From Nitrospirota bacterium (lineage in GTDB: Bacteria; Nitrospirota; Thermodesulfovibrionia; Thermodesulfovibrionales; Dissulfurispiraceae): 64,000 nucleotides of DNA. Below, piece after piece: positions 53,105 to 62,417 of the stretch (positions are counted from its first letter, which is position 1; every line of letters begins with the position of its first letter). The DNA is taken from assembly GCA_016936655.1 (NCBI GenBank), contig JAFGXL010000025.1, positions 1-64,000 on the forward strand, in the 5' to 3' direction. The position numbers and the translations under genes were made by a program. The notes beneath the pieces are model-generated. The model was not told where the DNA came from. It worked only from the letters and a program-made list of their open reading frames with translations, and made no database searches.

Positions 53105-53649
53105 ATATGCTCAGAAAGTATTCTGCCCCAGTGCTTTTCTGCATATTAGGGATAATCTTTGCTGTCATACTTGCAGCCCTTCTTATTCAGGACAAAAAGG
53201 CCAAGGCTCTGGAAAAGAGAGCCTCTGAGTTGCAGAGGAGTGCAATCTCTGCAATGAGGCTCAGTCCTGCAGCTGATGACCTGCGTAAGATGATGGCAAA
53301 AGCTGAATCAGCTCTTCCTTCAGGATATGACAAAATGAATCCAGAGACAGAGATATTCAGATCTCTCGACAGAATCAAAGGCATATTTAAGAACTCTGAG
53401 ATGAAGGTTTCTGATTTTGATTACACGAATAATATGGTTGCAATGACTGTATCTATCAAAGTTTACATTACAAACTATCCAGTTTTTGCAGATAGTATGT
53501 TCAGGCTTCAGTCATCCGAGTTCCCGTTTTTCAGCATCTTAGGAGTCAATATGCTCAGTTCTAAGGATGACGGCGCAGTAACTGCAGACATAAGCGGCAG
53601 GCTCTGGTTTCCGTCAAAAGTAAGCAGCCCTGAAGGCGGCGCCAAATGA
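53101..53649 (+). CDS. PilO/GspM-like (MshJ-type) inner-membrane protein
   Basis: 182 residues with one N-terminal helix (about 8-29) and a periplasmic domain with coiled-coil start and ferredoxin-like fold (MTVSIKVYITNYPVFADSM). Motifs are weak; assignment comes from size, topology and place between the PilMN fusion and the PilP-like protein. Overlaps both neighbours by 4 bp. Confidence 0.72.
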   Translation: MNMLRKYSAPVLFCILGIIFAVILAALLIQDKKAKALEKRASELQRSAISAMRLSPAADDLRKMMAKAESALPSGYDKMNPETEIFRSLDRIKGIFKNSEMKVSDFDYTNNMVAMTVSIKVYITNYPVFADSMFRLQSSEFPFFSILGVNMLSSKDDGAVTADISGRLWFPSKVSSPEGGAK

Positions 53650-54098
53650 AGATCGACAAGATTACAATAGGGCTAGGAGCATCAGCTTTTGCAGCGATAA
53701 TTATTGCTCTGGTTATTGCATCATATACAAAGTTTGAGTACAAACCTGCTCCTGTTGAGTCTGAGATAAATTCGATTGTTGTTGGTGATCTGAAGATAAA
53801 TGAGAGAGAGTCTTTTTACGCAAAAAACATAGTAAGCCCTATGAAGATCAGCAAGACAGCGAAAAAGGGATTTCCTGGAACTCCTCTGGATGCTCTTGCT
53901 CCATTGCCGAAACCCGAAGAGTCTGAACCAAAAATATCGATGATAATTATAAATAATTTAAAGAAAATGGCGATTATTAATGGTATAGTATTAAGCGAAG
54001 GAGACATGATCGGAAGGAACAAAGTTCTAAAGATCGAAAAAGACAGGGTATCCATTCGCAGCTCCAAGGGGGAAAGGTGGATAAAGTTAAATCAATAG
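53646..54098 (+). CDS. PilP/GspC-like (MshK-type) periplasmic linker
   Basis: 150 residues, one N-terminal helix (about 8-28), a linker with prolines and a C-terminal beta domain of the homology-region type (MAIINGIVLSEGDMIG, VLKIEKDRVSIRSSKGERWI). It should link the inner-membrane complex to the secretin. Overlaps the secretin start by 22 bp. Confidence 0.75.
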   Translation: MKIDKITIGLGASAFAAIIIALVIASYTKFEYKPAPVESEINSIVVGDLKINERESFYAKNIVSPMKISKTAKKGFPGTPLDALAPLPKPEESEPKISMIIINNLKKMAIINGIVLSEGDMIGRNKVLKIEKDRVSIRSSKGERWIKLNQ

Positions 54099-55714
54099 CA
54101 TTCTCAGTATGCCTGGCATTGGCATGCCTGATGCTCTCTTCGTGCGCATCTTGGGATCTTAAGAGAGAGGTTCAAATCCCAAAAGAGACTAGAGAGGTAA
54201 AGGTTGAAAAGCCGGCTCCTCCTGAACTGAAGGTTCCAGAATTCATTCCTGCAGCAGAAGATATCTCTCCTATCAAGACCAGGATTGTTGATATAGTCGC
54301 AAGACAGACTCCGCTAAGGGATGTGCTGCATGTGATAGCAGAGGCCACTAGTCTGAATGTTGTTGCAGAGCGCGATGTTAATTTGGAGATGCCTGTAACA
54401 CTTACACTTAAGAATGTTACTGCTGAAAATGCCATGAATACAATCTTCGCTTCTGTCGATTATTTTTATAGTGTACAAGATAACATGCTTGTCATAAAAG
54501 CTGTTGATTCCCGCATGTTCGAACTGGGACATCCGTCAGTAATACAGAATTATAATGTTGAGCTTGGAGGAGATATACTTGGCGGAGCAACTACCAACCT
54601 TGCTAGCTCATCGAGCGGATCAAGCAGTTCGTCATCATCTTCTTCATCTAGCAATGTTAAAGGCAGCATTACACAGAATCTTAAAAGCGACACAGCAGCA
54701 TACGGATTTTGGGACTCTCTTGAAAGGGCGCTCGCAGGCATTTTAAGGGTTCAGGCTCCTCAGCAGACAGCTGCATCAGCAGCTCCTCAGCCAGGAGTGC
54801 TGCAGCCGCAGCTTCAGCAGATGATGCCTGGCGCTGCAATATCAAATGAGTCTTTTGTCATAAACAGGCTTACAGGAACTATATTTGTTACTGCTTCAAA
54901 GCGCAACCTTGAAAAGGTAGAGAGGTATCTTAACGCTGTAAAAAGGGTAATAGGCAGACAGGTGCTTATAGAGGCAAAGATAATAGAGGTGCAGCTTAAT
55001 GACGGACTTAAATTCGGAATTGACTGGGGATTTATAAAAAATCTGAACTGGAGCGGAGTGGGTACTATAAATTCATCCACTACAACGTTTTCATCTGTTG
55101 TGGAATCCACATCTCCATCATTTAACTTCTCTCTTGCAGGTTCAAATTTCGATGCCCTTATGAAGGCTCTTGAGACGCAGGGAGAGGTCAGAACCTTATC
55201 GAATCCTAGAGTAAACATAATGAATGGACAGACCGCCCTGCTGAATGTAGGAAGGAATGTCAGTTTTGTTTCTAAGGTAGAGACAACCACTACAGCAGGA
55301 GTATCGACACCTACTACAACATACACAGTAGAAACGAACAGCGTGCTTTCAGGAATAATAGTAGGACTTGTTCCTTATATTAATGAAAACGGTGATATAT
55401 CTTTAACCATTACGCCAATAGTGTCTGATCTTGTCAGCCTGCTGGATAAGACAATAGGGGCATCTGGGCAGAACCAGATACAGATAAGCCTGCCTACAGT
55501 TGACCTTAGGCAGATGAGCACAACCGTCAGGATGAAGGACAACCAGCTTGTTGTCATAGGCGGCCTTATAAGCAAGAAAGAGCGGCTTGAAGACAGCAAA
55601 GTTCCTGTACTCGGCAATCTGCCTGTGCTGGGCGGTCTGTTTACAAGACGTGAAAAGCTCGAGACAAGATCAGAGCTTGTTATTGTGCTTCAGCCTGTTT
55701 TAGTTTCGAGATGA
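54077..55714 (+). CDS. mshL: Secretin, MshL-type lipoprotein
   Basis: 545 residues, the outer-membrane ring of the pilus. Starts with GTG; a lipobox LSSC (Cys23) marks a lipoprotein. An STN/N0 domain (about 70-135) is followed by a Ser-rich linker (about 175-195) and N1 (KVERYLNAVKRVIGRQVLIEAKIIEV-type, near 275-310). The secretin core contains LVPYINENGDISLTITPIVS and ends with VPVLGNLPVLGGLF. Best match is the MshL branch because of domain order and neighbours. Confidence 0.9.
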   Translation: MDKVKSIAFSVCLALACLMLSSCASWDLKREVQIPKETREVKVEKPAPPELKVPEFIPAAEDISPIKTRIVDIVARQTPLRDVLHVIAEATSLNVVAERDVNLEMPVTLTLKNVTAENAMNTIFASVDYFYSVQDNMLVIKAVDSRMFELGHPSVIQNYNVELGGDILGGATTNLASSSSGSSSSSSSSSSSNVKGSITQNLKSDTAAYGFWDSLERALAGILRVQAPQQTAASAAPQPGVLQPQLQQMMPGAAISNESFVINRLTGTIFVTASKRNLEKVERYLNAVKRVIGRQVLIEAKIIEVQLNDGLKFGIDWGFIKNLNWSGVGTINSSTTTFSSVVESTSPSFNFSLAGSNFDALMKALETQGEVRTLSNPRVNIMNGQTALLNVGRNVSFVSKVETTTTAGVSTPTTTYTVETNSVLSGIIVGLVPYINENGDISLTITPIVSDLVSLLDKTIGASGQNQIQISLPTVDLRQMSTTVRMKDNQLVVIGGLISKKERLEDSKVPVLGNLPVLGGLFTRREKLETRSELVIVLQPVLVSR

Positions 55715-55783
55715 TCAGGCAATTTTGGCCTGTGTTCTGATGGCTATACAGCATAAAATAATTCTTTTTACAGGTGCGGTTAA

Positions 55784-57430
55784 ATGGCAAGCATAAGATT
55801 AGGCGACCTGCTATTATCCAAAGGTCTTATCAACGATGTTCAGCTCAAGATAGCTCTTGTCCAGCAGAAGGTGACAGGTGACCTGCTGGGAGATACGCTC
55901 AGCAAGCTCGGTTTTGTCACATCAAAAGAGCTCGGACAGATACTTGCCCAGCAGGCAGGCCTCGATTTCATAGATCTTGGGGGGTATTCAATAGCAGATG
56001 AAGCCCTGCGGATCGTTCCAAAAGATATTGCTGAGAAGATGGAATTTATTCCTCTGGACATTCATGACGGCCAGCTCTCTATAGGGGTTACAAACCCTAG
56101 CAATATTATGGCTATTGACACAGTCACGCGTCTTACAAAAAAACAGCCGAGAGTCTTCATGGTAGATGTGGACAGTTTCAGAGATACGGTAGAGAGCGCG
56201 TACTTCTTTTTTGAAAACCCTATACAAGAGCGTGTTGACGCAATAATAAAAGAGATCAAGGCAACAGAGAGCACAACCGGCACGTCGGTTTCTTCTCTTG
56301 CGGATCTTGTTGTAATGGATGGCATAAGGCGAAAGGCAACAGATATACATGTAAACCCCACCTCAAACAGCGTACATGTTTTTTACAGGATAGATGGTGT
56401 GCTACAGCATGGACATTGTCTGCCTAAAATATCGCACGCCGGCATGGTCTCGAGAATAAAGATAATGTCTCAGCTCGATATAGCTGAGCAGAGGCTGCCT
56501 CAGGACGGATCATTTACATACAGCTTCCTGAAGAAAGGTTTTGATATAAGAGTATCTTCTGTCCCTACGATATACGGAGAAAACCTTGTAATGAGGATAT
56601 TGGCAGGAAGCGGTCCGCTTCTTAGAATAGAGAACCTCGGGTTTGATCCAAAAGAGGCTGCAGGCATAAGAAACCTTTTCAGAAAACCACACGGCATAAT
56701 TCTCATAACAGGTCCTACAGGGAGCGGAAAAACCACAACTCTTTATGCTGCGCTTCGCGAGATAAATCTCATAGAGAGAAATGTGCTGACAGTCGAGGAT
56801 CCGGTTGAGTATAAGCTCAGTCTTATAAAGCAGACACAGGTAAATGAAAAGGTTGGGTATGACTTTGCTCTTGCAGGCAGAAATTTTATGCGTCAGGATC
56901 CTGATGTTATGCTGCTCGGCGAGATAAGGGATGAGAATACAGCAAAGATAGCTATAAGGGCATCAATAACCGGACATCTTGTGCTTTCCACTCTGCATAC
57001 TAATGACGCTGTCACATCTATCCCGAGGTTGATAGACCTTAATGCTGACCGATTTCTGCTCTCATCTTCATTGCTCGCTATAATGGCGCAGAGGCTTGTA
57101 AGGAGAATATGCCAGCACTGCAAAGAAGAGTATGAGCTTAATGATGAAGAGATAGCTGTATTTAAAGAGCAGGGCATTGATATATCGAAAGCATACAGAG
57201 GCAAGGGCTGCCCGAAATGCGGAGGCAGCGGCTATGCAGGCAGGACTGTCATAGGAGAGATTTTGAGGATTGATGATGAGATCAGGGAGCTGATCTATTC
57301 AGGAGCATCTGTGATAGCTATTCAGGAAAATGCTGTTAAAAAAGGTATGAGGCCTTTAAAGGCTGACGGAATGATAAAGGCTTCAAAAGGCCTTACTACA
57401 CTTGATGAAGTCCTCAGGGTGGCGGGTTAG
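55784..57430 (+). CDS. mshE: Type IV pilus extension ATPase, MshE-like
   Basis: 548 residues. The N-terminal MshEN domain has both c-di-GMP-binding repeats: RLGDLLLSKGLINDVQLKIA and LGFVTSKELGQILAQQ. The ATPase core has Walker A GPTGSGKTT, Asp box, His box and Walker B LLGEIRDENTA, and the zinc site CxxC (CQHC and CPKC) typical of GspE/PilB. AGGTG upstream. Activity is predicted to respond to cyclic di-GMP. Confidence 0.92.
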   Translation: MASIRLGDLLLSKGLINDVQLKIALVQQKVTGDLLGDTLSKLGFVTSKELGQILAQQAGLDFIDLGGYSIADEALRIVPKDIAEKMEFIPLDIHDGQLSIGVTNPSNIMAIDTVTRLTKKQPRVFMVDVDSFRDTVESAYFFFENPIQERVDAIIKEIKATESTTGTSVSSLADLVVMDGIRRKATDIHVNPTSNSVHVFYRIDGVLQHGHCLPKISHAGMVSRIKIMSQLDIAEQRLPQDGSFTYSFLKKGFDIRVSSVPTIYGENLVMRILAGSGPLLRIENLGFDPKEAAGIRNLFRKPHGIILITGPTGSGKTTTLYAALREINLIERNVLTVEDPVEYKLSLIKQTQVNEKVGYDFALAGRNFMRQDPDVMLLGEIRDENTAKIAIRASITGHLVLSTLHTNDAVTSIPRLIDLNADRFLLSSSLLAIMAQRLVRRICQHCKEEYELNDEEIAVFKEQGIDISKAYRGKGCPKCGGSGYAGRTVIGEILRIDDEIRELIYSGASVIAIQENAVKKGMRPLKADGMIKASKGLTTLDEVLRVAG

Positions 57431-57457
57431 CCCTGCTGCAGAGGCTGATATTGCGCC

Positions 57458-58669
57458 ATGGAATACTTTTCATATAAAGCTGTAGATTCAGAAGGCAAAG
57501 TTGTCAGCGGTATTGTTCGCGGAGATGGCTTTGCAGAGGCAGAGTCAGCTGTTGCCGCAAAAAATTTCCATCTGCTGAATATAACCAAAACTCCGCAGCT
57601 TTTGGCAGGCATACGCAGCTTTTTTACATCCTATTCAGTTAAGCGCAGGGACATCATTGAGCTGGCTAATAACCTGTCTGTAATGATCAGAGCCGGCGTC
57701 CCCCTTCTGAGCGCCCTTGGCGATATATCACTGACAACAGAAAACGAGCATCTGAAGCTCGCTCTTGATGATGTCCGCAACCAGACAGAGATGGGCATGC
57801 GCTTCTCAGATGCGGTGGCAATGCATGGCGAAATCTTCCCTGATGTGTTTGTGCGTCTGATAAAGGTTGGAGAAGAGACAGGACAGCTTGAGCAGAGCCT
57901 CTCTGATGTCTCTCTTCATCTTCAGAAGATGGAAGACCTTGCAGCAGCAATCAAAAGATCTCTCATATATCCTGCTTTTGCTATTGTTACAACAATGGGA
58001 GCTCTTATATTTTGGCTCGCTTATGTACTGCCAAAAATAATGACTCTTATAAAAGAGATGGGCGTGCCGCTTCCGTTTATTACAAAGGTGATGATGCATG
58101 TGAGCGACTTTACTCAGACATTCTGGTTCTTAATTCCGCTTACCCCTGTTATATTGTTTATTGCCGTGAAGCTGATGCAGAGAAAGGAAGAGACAAGGTA
58201 CATTGTGCATAAGGCGAAGTTAAAGCTGCCTATAATCAAACTTGTGGTATACAACAAGCTGCTCGCACTTTTTGCTGAACAGATGAGGATACTGATAGTT
58301 GCGGGTCTTACAATAGACAGGGCTCTTGAGATTGTATCAGAGGTTATAGGCAATGATGTATTCAAAAAGGCGATAAATGCAGCTAAAGACAAGATATCCA
58401 CAGGCAGCAGAATAGCTGACTCTCTCCGCGAACACGAGGTCTTCTCTCCCCTTGTTGTGAGGATGATAGATATAGGAGAGACGAGCGGCAGTCTGGATGA
58501 ACAGTTCAATTTTTTGTCTGAGTACTACCTTAAAAAGCTGGATGATATTTCTGACAAGATGGGCAAGATGATTGAGCCTATAGTTATAGGCTTTATCGGC
58601 ATTGTATTCGCTATGATTATAGTCGGACTTATGCTTCCTATTTATGATATTGTAACGAGGTTTAGATAG
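57458..58669 (+). CDS. mshG: Inner-membrane platform protein, MshG/PilC-like
   Basis: 403 residues, two GspF/T2SSF domains of about 120 residues each, with three membrane helices (near 172-192, 220-240 and 376-398). MIRAGVPLLSALGDI, RLIKVGEETGQLEQSL and VRMIDIGETSGSLDEQF are typical. It anchors the assembly ATPase. The stop overlaps the GTG start of the next gene by one base. Confidence 0.92.
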   Translation: MEYFSYKAVDSEGKVVSGIVRGDGFAEAESAVAAKNFHLLNITKTPQLLAGIRSFFTSYSVKRRDIIELANNLSVMIRAGVPLLSALGDISLTTENEHLKLALDDVRNQTEMGMRFSDAVAMHGEIFPDVFVRLIKVGEETGQLEQSLSDVSLHLQKMEDLAAAIKRSLIYPAFAIVTTMGALIFWLAYVLPKIMTLIKEMGVPLPFITKVMMHVSDFTQTFWFLIPLTPVILFIAVKLMQRKEETRYIVHKAKLKLPIIKLVVYNKLLALFAEQMRILIVAGLTIDRALEIVSEVIGNDVFKKAINAAKDKISTGSRIADSLREHEVFSPLVVRMIDIGETSGSLDEQFNFLSEYYLKKLDDISDKMGKMIEPIVIGFIGIVFAMIIVGLMLPIYDIVTRFR

Positions 58670-59931
58670 TGGCTGCCATCCAGTACCTCACATTTTTCAA
58701 TCTTAAAGAAGATCCGTTCAGGCTGACTCCTGATCCAGCCTTCTACTATCCTTCACAGGAGCATGACGAGATACTCCAGTCGTTAAATTATGCTATAGAG
58801 CAGAAGGAGGGCTTCTTCCTTGCCATGGGAGAGCCTGGCACAGGCAAGACCACTACGCTGAAGGTGTTTATAGAGTCATGGAAGGATAAAGCTGACATAG
58901 CTCTTATAATGACGCCTAGGCTTTCACCTGAGGAGTTTCTGCTTGCTGTGCTTGAAGACCTCGGCATACAGCACTCAGCATCAGGCAAGAACGAGATGCT
59001 CAAGGAGTTCAGGGACTTTCTGGTCAGGAGCTCACAGCTGGGCCGTAGGGTTGTTATTATTGTGGATGAGGCACAGAACCTGCCTTCAGAGACGATAGAG
59101 GAGCTGAGGCTGCTCTCGAACCTCGAGACCGAAAAGGAGAAGCTGCTCCAGATAGTGCTTGTGGGTCAGCCTGAGCTTGGCCCCAGAATAATGTCTGAAG
59201 ATATGAGGCAGCTTCGCCAGAGAATAACAGTAAGGACGAATTTAATGCCTCTCACTTTTGGTGAGACTGTTGATTATATAAACTACAGACTTATAAAGGC
59301 AGGCAGAGGCAATGCTGTATTTGAGGATGCTGCTAAAAAGAGGATTCATAAGATTACGGCAGGTGTGCCTCGTCTGATAAACATGTATGCATCAAGATCC
59401 ATGATGGCAGCATATCTTGAGGGTAGCAGGAACATAACAAAAAAGCATGTAAAGCTCACAGAAAAGCACTTTGGCATCAGCCAGTCTGCTGTCAGATTCA
59501 AATTTGCATGGGTGGTGGTTCCGGCTTTTGCAGCAGCTGTAGTTGCTGCTGGGTCGTACAAATTTTATTTGTCATATAACGAAGCAAAGAGCACTGTAAC
59601 AGAGGCTGTGTATGCTGAGACTCCTATTCAGCAGATTGATGACCCTGCAGATAACAGATTAGAGGAGAATAGTCTGGACAACAGCTCATCAGCTCAGTCT
59701 GAGCAGCCAAAACAGCAGGAGATACCAAAGCTGCTTGTGAATGTGAAATCAGCTACTCTCAGGTCAGCTCCTTCCATCGACTCCAAAGCGGTTGCCTGGG
59801 CTTCTGAGGGCGTATTTTTTGAGCAGCTCGATACTGCTGAGGATTCAAAATCCAGAAAGTGGTTTAAGGTTAGGCTTGCTGATGGGGAGACAGCCTGGAT
59901 AGCAGCATCGATTGTAAAACAGGCCGAATAA
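58669..59931 (+). CDS. GspA/ExeA-like ATPase fused to an SH3 domain (MshM-like)
   Basis: 420 residues. AAA+ domain (about 15-260) with Walker A GEPGTGKTT and Walker B VVIIVDEAQNLP, a helix at about 281-301, a Gln/Ser/Asp-rich linker and a bacterial SH3 domain (about 350-418: LLVNVKSATLRSAPSIDSKA, WFKVRLADGETAWIAAS). GspA/MshM proteins remodel peptidoglycan for secretin assembly; the SH3 domain fits cell-wall binding. Starts with GTG. Confidence 0.88.
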   Translation: MAAIQYLTFFNLKEDPFRLTPDPAFYYPSQEHDEILQSLNYAIEQKEGFFLAMGEPGTGKTTTLKVFIESWKDKADIALIMTPRLSPEEFLLAVLEDLGIQHSASGKNEMLKEFRDFLVRSSQLGRRVVIIVDEAQNLPSETIEELRLLSNLETEKEKLLQIVLVGQPELGPRIMSEDMRQLRQRITVRTNLMPLTFGETVDYINYRLIKAGRGNAVFEDAAKKRIHKITAGVPRLINMYASRSMMAAYLEGSRNITKKHVKLTEKHFGISQSAVRFKFAWVVVPAFAAAVVAAGSYKFYLSYNEAKSTVTEAVYAETPIQQIDDPADNRLEENSLDNSSSAQSEQPKQQEIPKLLVNVKSATLRSAPSIDSKAVAWASEGVFFEQLDTAEDSKSRKWFKVRLADGETAWIAASIVKQAE

Positions 59932-59939
59932 GGGGGATA

Positions 59940-61136
59940 TCATTCCAGCAGCTTGAGCCGCTCATTAGCTATCTTCTTTTCTTCACTCCCCATTTTGTCC
60001 ATACTAAGGATCTCTCTGTAGATTGCAGCAGCCTCTTTTAGTCTTCCCTGTTTTTCGAGTATGCGCGCCATGCCTGTCCATCCCTGCGCATTTCCTAATG
60101 AAGCCAGTCTGTAGAATGTGCCGTAAGACTTGTCATACTCTTTTCTCTTTTCTTGTAGTATAGCCAGATTAAAGAGTGCGTAGCTGTTGCTTGGATCTAT
60201 TGATGCAGCTTTTGTGATGTATCCTTCTCCTTCAGACTCATTTCCGGATTTTATATTCGCCAGCCCAAGGTTTATAAGGGAAGGGATGTAATCTTTTTTG
60301 ATGCACAGAGAGTCTTTGGCGTATTTTACTGATTCAGCGTAAGCGCCGGTCTGCAGGAGTACGCCAGAAATATTGTTCATGATTATGTAATTATTTGGTG
60401 AAAGCTCGAGTGCTTTTATATAATTTTCAAAAGCCTGTTTATATTCTCTTCGAGCCTCGTGATTTTTTGCTGTATATAGATATATATCGCTGTTTGTGTT
60501 GTATGACGATGATGCCTGTAGTTGAGGCCTCGGGCTAGGAGCAGTATTTATCGCTGAGGAGCTTTTTTGTGCTGGGGAGGATGCTGTCAATTTTTCTTCA
60601 GAATAAGAAGCCTGTTTTTTGGAAGGCAGTGCTGGTTTTTCCAGAGAAGTTTGTGCAGTTTCTGCTGTGACTGGCTGAGTGGTCGGCTGCTCTTTTTTTG
60701 TTGTTGCCTTTGCAGGTTCTGCTCTCTGTATATTTTTTGGCGAATGTCCGGAAGTCTCCTCTTTAGCGGATGCCGGCTTATTGTTAAGCTCAGGAGTATT
60801 TTTTTCTTTCAGCGGCTCAGGTTCTTTTGGATTATTTAGGGTATCTGTCTGGATCTGTGCAGGCTGCTGCTGTATCTGCTCTGCTGCTGGTGCAGGCGCT
60901 GGTCTATGGATTACGATCTGCTGGGGCTGCTTAAAAAGATACCTCTCCAGAAACAGAACAGAGAAGAAACCAGCAGCAATAGCTATAACTACAAACATTG
61001 ATAGCAGCAGCATTCTCTTTGTTGTGCGCTCTCTTCCTGCAGCGCTGTAGACGACCTTCTTAAGGTCGGGCGGCACTTCTCTGCTGCCTTTGTTGTCAGC
61101 CTTTACTTTGGATAATAGATCAGCTAGCAGGCTCAT
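59940..61136 (-). CDS. TPR protein, MshN-like
   Basis: 398 residues. One membrane helix (about 42-65), a long Pro-, Gln- and Lys-rich linker (about 75-210) and five or so TPR repeats (about 220-390), for example YKQAFENYIKALELSPNN and AGAYAESVKYAKDSL. Convergent with the ExeA-like gene (8-bp gap) and overlapping the transglycosylase by 4 bp. Size and topology match MshN of MSHA clusters; the sequence link itself is weak. Confidence 0.75.
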   Translation of the reverse strand: MSLLADLLSKVKADNKGSREVPPDLKKVVYSAAGRERTTKRMLLLSMFVVIAIAAGFFSVLFLERYLFKQPQQIVIHRPAPAPAAEQIQQQPAQIQTDTLNNPKEPEPLKEKNTPELNNKPASAKEETSGHSPKNIQRAEPAKATTKKEQPTTQPVTAETAQTSLEKPALPSKKQASYSEEKLTASSPAQKSSSAINTAPSPRPQLQASSSYNTNSDIYLYTAKNHEARREYKQAFENYIKALELSPNNYIIMNNISGVLLQTGAYAESVKYAKDSLCIKKDYIPSLINLGLANIKSGNESEGEGYITKAASIDPSNSYALFNLAILQEKRKEYDKSYGTFYRLASLGNAQGWTGMARILEKQGRLKEAAAIYREILSMDKMGSEEKKIANERLKLLE

Positions 61137-61678
61137 TTATGCTCCATTGCATCTGAATTGTCATGTAAAAGCAGTTCTTCAGCAACTCTGTCTCTTGAAG
61201 AAAATGTAAGAGTTCCGCTCTTTTTTTTAGCTGTCCGGTCTACGTTTTCTGTCTCTTTATTTTCAGTTTTTTTCCGCTCATTCATAAGTGCTTTGTATAT
61301 CTTCCATGAGTATGCCTGCTGCTTGGGTTCGCTCACAGCGTTATAGCATCCTACAGCCTTCCATGTATAACCGTGGCGGTTAATGCATTTTTTTAGAATC
61401 GAAGCGCCTGTCATGGTGTTGTAGCATGCATCAGTAATAAGCCTCTGTCTGTCAAGACTGAGAGGCTTTATCCAGAATGTGTTGATCTGCATAAGGCCGA
61501 GGTCTTGCGAACCATTGCGGTTTATGTTTACAGCCTTCTGGTTCATGCCTGACTCTACCTGCGCAATGCCTTTGAGCAGCTCAGGGCTGAGATTATTTGT
61601 TTTTGCAGCATCCTCAAAGCAGAATGCCGAGCATACGGTTGGCAGCATGACTAATAAGGCAACAATAAGGCAATTCAT
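61133..61678 (-). CDS. Lytic transglycosylase, SLT/IagB type
   Basis: 181 residues. A signal peptide (1-18) and an SLT domain: AQVESGMNQKAVNINRNGSQD with catalytic Glu42, then LGLMQINTFW and AVGCYNAVSE. The C-terminal 45 residues are basic and variable. These enzymes open the wall for pilus or secretion machines. Divergent from the pilin gene and upstream of the TPR gene. Confidence 0.9.
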   Translation of the reverse strand: MNCLIVALLVMLPTVCSAFCFEDAAKTNNLSPELLKGIAQVESGMNQKAVNINRNGSQDLGLMQINTFWIKPLSLDRQRLITDACYNTMTGASILKKCINRHGYTWKAVGCYNAVSEPKQQAYSWKIYKALMNERKKTENKETENVDRTAKKKSGTLTFSSRDRVAEELLLHDNSDAMEHK

Positions 61679-61706
61679 TAACAGAGTTTATCATAAAGAA
61701 TCTTTA

Positions 61707-61735
61707 TTGACAAATCAGTTATATGAAGGTACTAT
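61707..61735 (+). promoter_or_regulatory. Sigma-70-type promoter of the pilin gene
   Basis: Perfect TTGACA (61707-61712), 17-bp spacer and TACTAT (61730-61735). The leader to the pilin ATG is about 75 bases and carries AAGGAGGAG just before the start. No sigma-54 pattern was found here, unlike pilin genes in some other bacteria. Confidence 0.65.
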
Positions 61736-61816
61736 TATGCAATCATGTGCTGTTAAAGAAATGTAGCACAAATTCGATAACCAATAAGATAGTTTGATAC
61801 ACAAGGAGGAGAGTTC

Positions 61817-62362
61817 ATGAAGACGCTTTCGAATGTCATAAGGAGTCAGAGAGGTTTTACGCTGGTTGAGCTCGCTATAGTGCTTGTTATAATCGGAATA
61901 ATACTCGGCGCAGTTCTCAAAGGGCAGGACCTTATCGAGAATGCAAACGCAAAGAAGATAGCAAACATACCGAGCCAGTGGGAAGTGCCTATATGGGCAT
62001 ACTATGACAGAAACGGCGGATTCCCTGGCGACAGCGCTAAGGATGGTGCGATAGACAGCCATGCATTACTCGAGACAGCGCTTGACAACGCAGGCCTTGG
62101 TCGTCCGCAGGCTACTGTAAATGGCGTTACTGTTGCCATCTCAAATATCAATGCATGCGCAGCAGCAAATCGCAATGTGATGCTACTTACAAATGTGCCT
62201 CTCATGGCTGCGAAACAGCTTGACAGCAATGTTGACGGAGCTGAAGATGCTACAAAGGGCAGGGTAAGGAACTGCGGAGCAGCAGGCACCACAGCGGCAG
62301 CTGCTTGGGGAACAACAGACCCTACGAATATAACCTACTTATTTGACAAGACTATTCCATAG
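61817..62362 (+). CDS. Type IV pilin, MSHA-like
   Basis: 181 residues. Prepilin leader of 13 residues ending QRG, cleaved before Phe14 (FTLVELAIVLVIIGI), with Glu5 of the mature protein. A long hydrophobic helix, then a soluble domain with Ala, Asn and Thr-rich, low-complexity parts and two cysteines (NACAAAN and RNCGAAG) that may form a disulfide. A single pilin gene without minor pilins is seen. AAGGAGG precedes the ATG. Followed by a strong terminator. Confidence 0.93.
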   Translation: MKTLSNVIRSQRGFTLVELAIVLVIIGIILGAVLKGQDLIENANAKKIANIPSQWEVPIWAYYDRNGGFPGDSAKDGAIDSHALLETALDNAGLGRPQATVNGVTVAISNINACAAANRNVMLLTNVPLMAAKQLDSNVDGAEDATKGRVRNCGAAGTTAAAAWGTTDPTNITYLFDKTIP

Positions 62363-62385
62363 GTTGATACAGTCTGAAGATATGC

Positions 62386-62417
62386 AGAGGGGGATGATGA
62401 ATCCCCCTCTTTTTTTT
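62386..62417 (+). terminator. Rho-independent terminator of the pilin gene
   Basis: Perfect 10-bp stem AGAGGGGGAT / ATCCCCCTCT around GATGA, then TTTTTTT. It includes the start codons and the purine-rich ribosome-binding region of the next gene. Confidence 0.85.
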
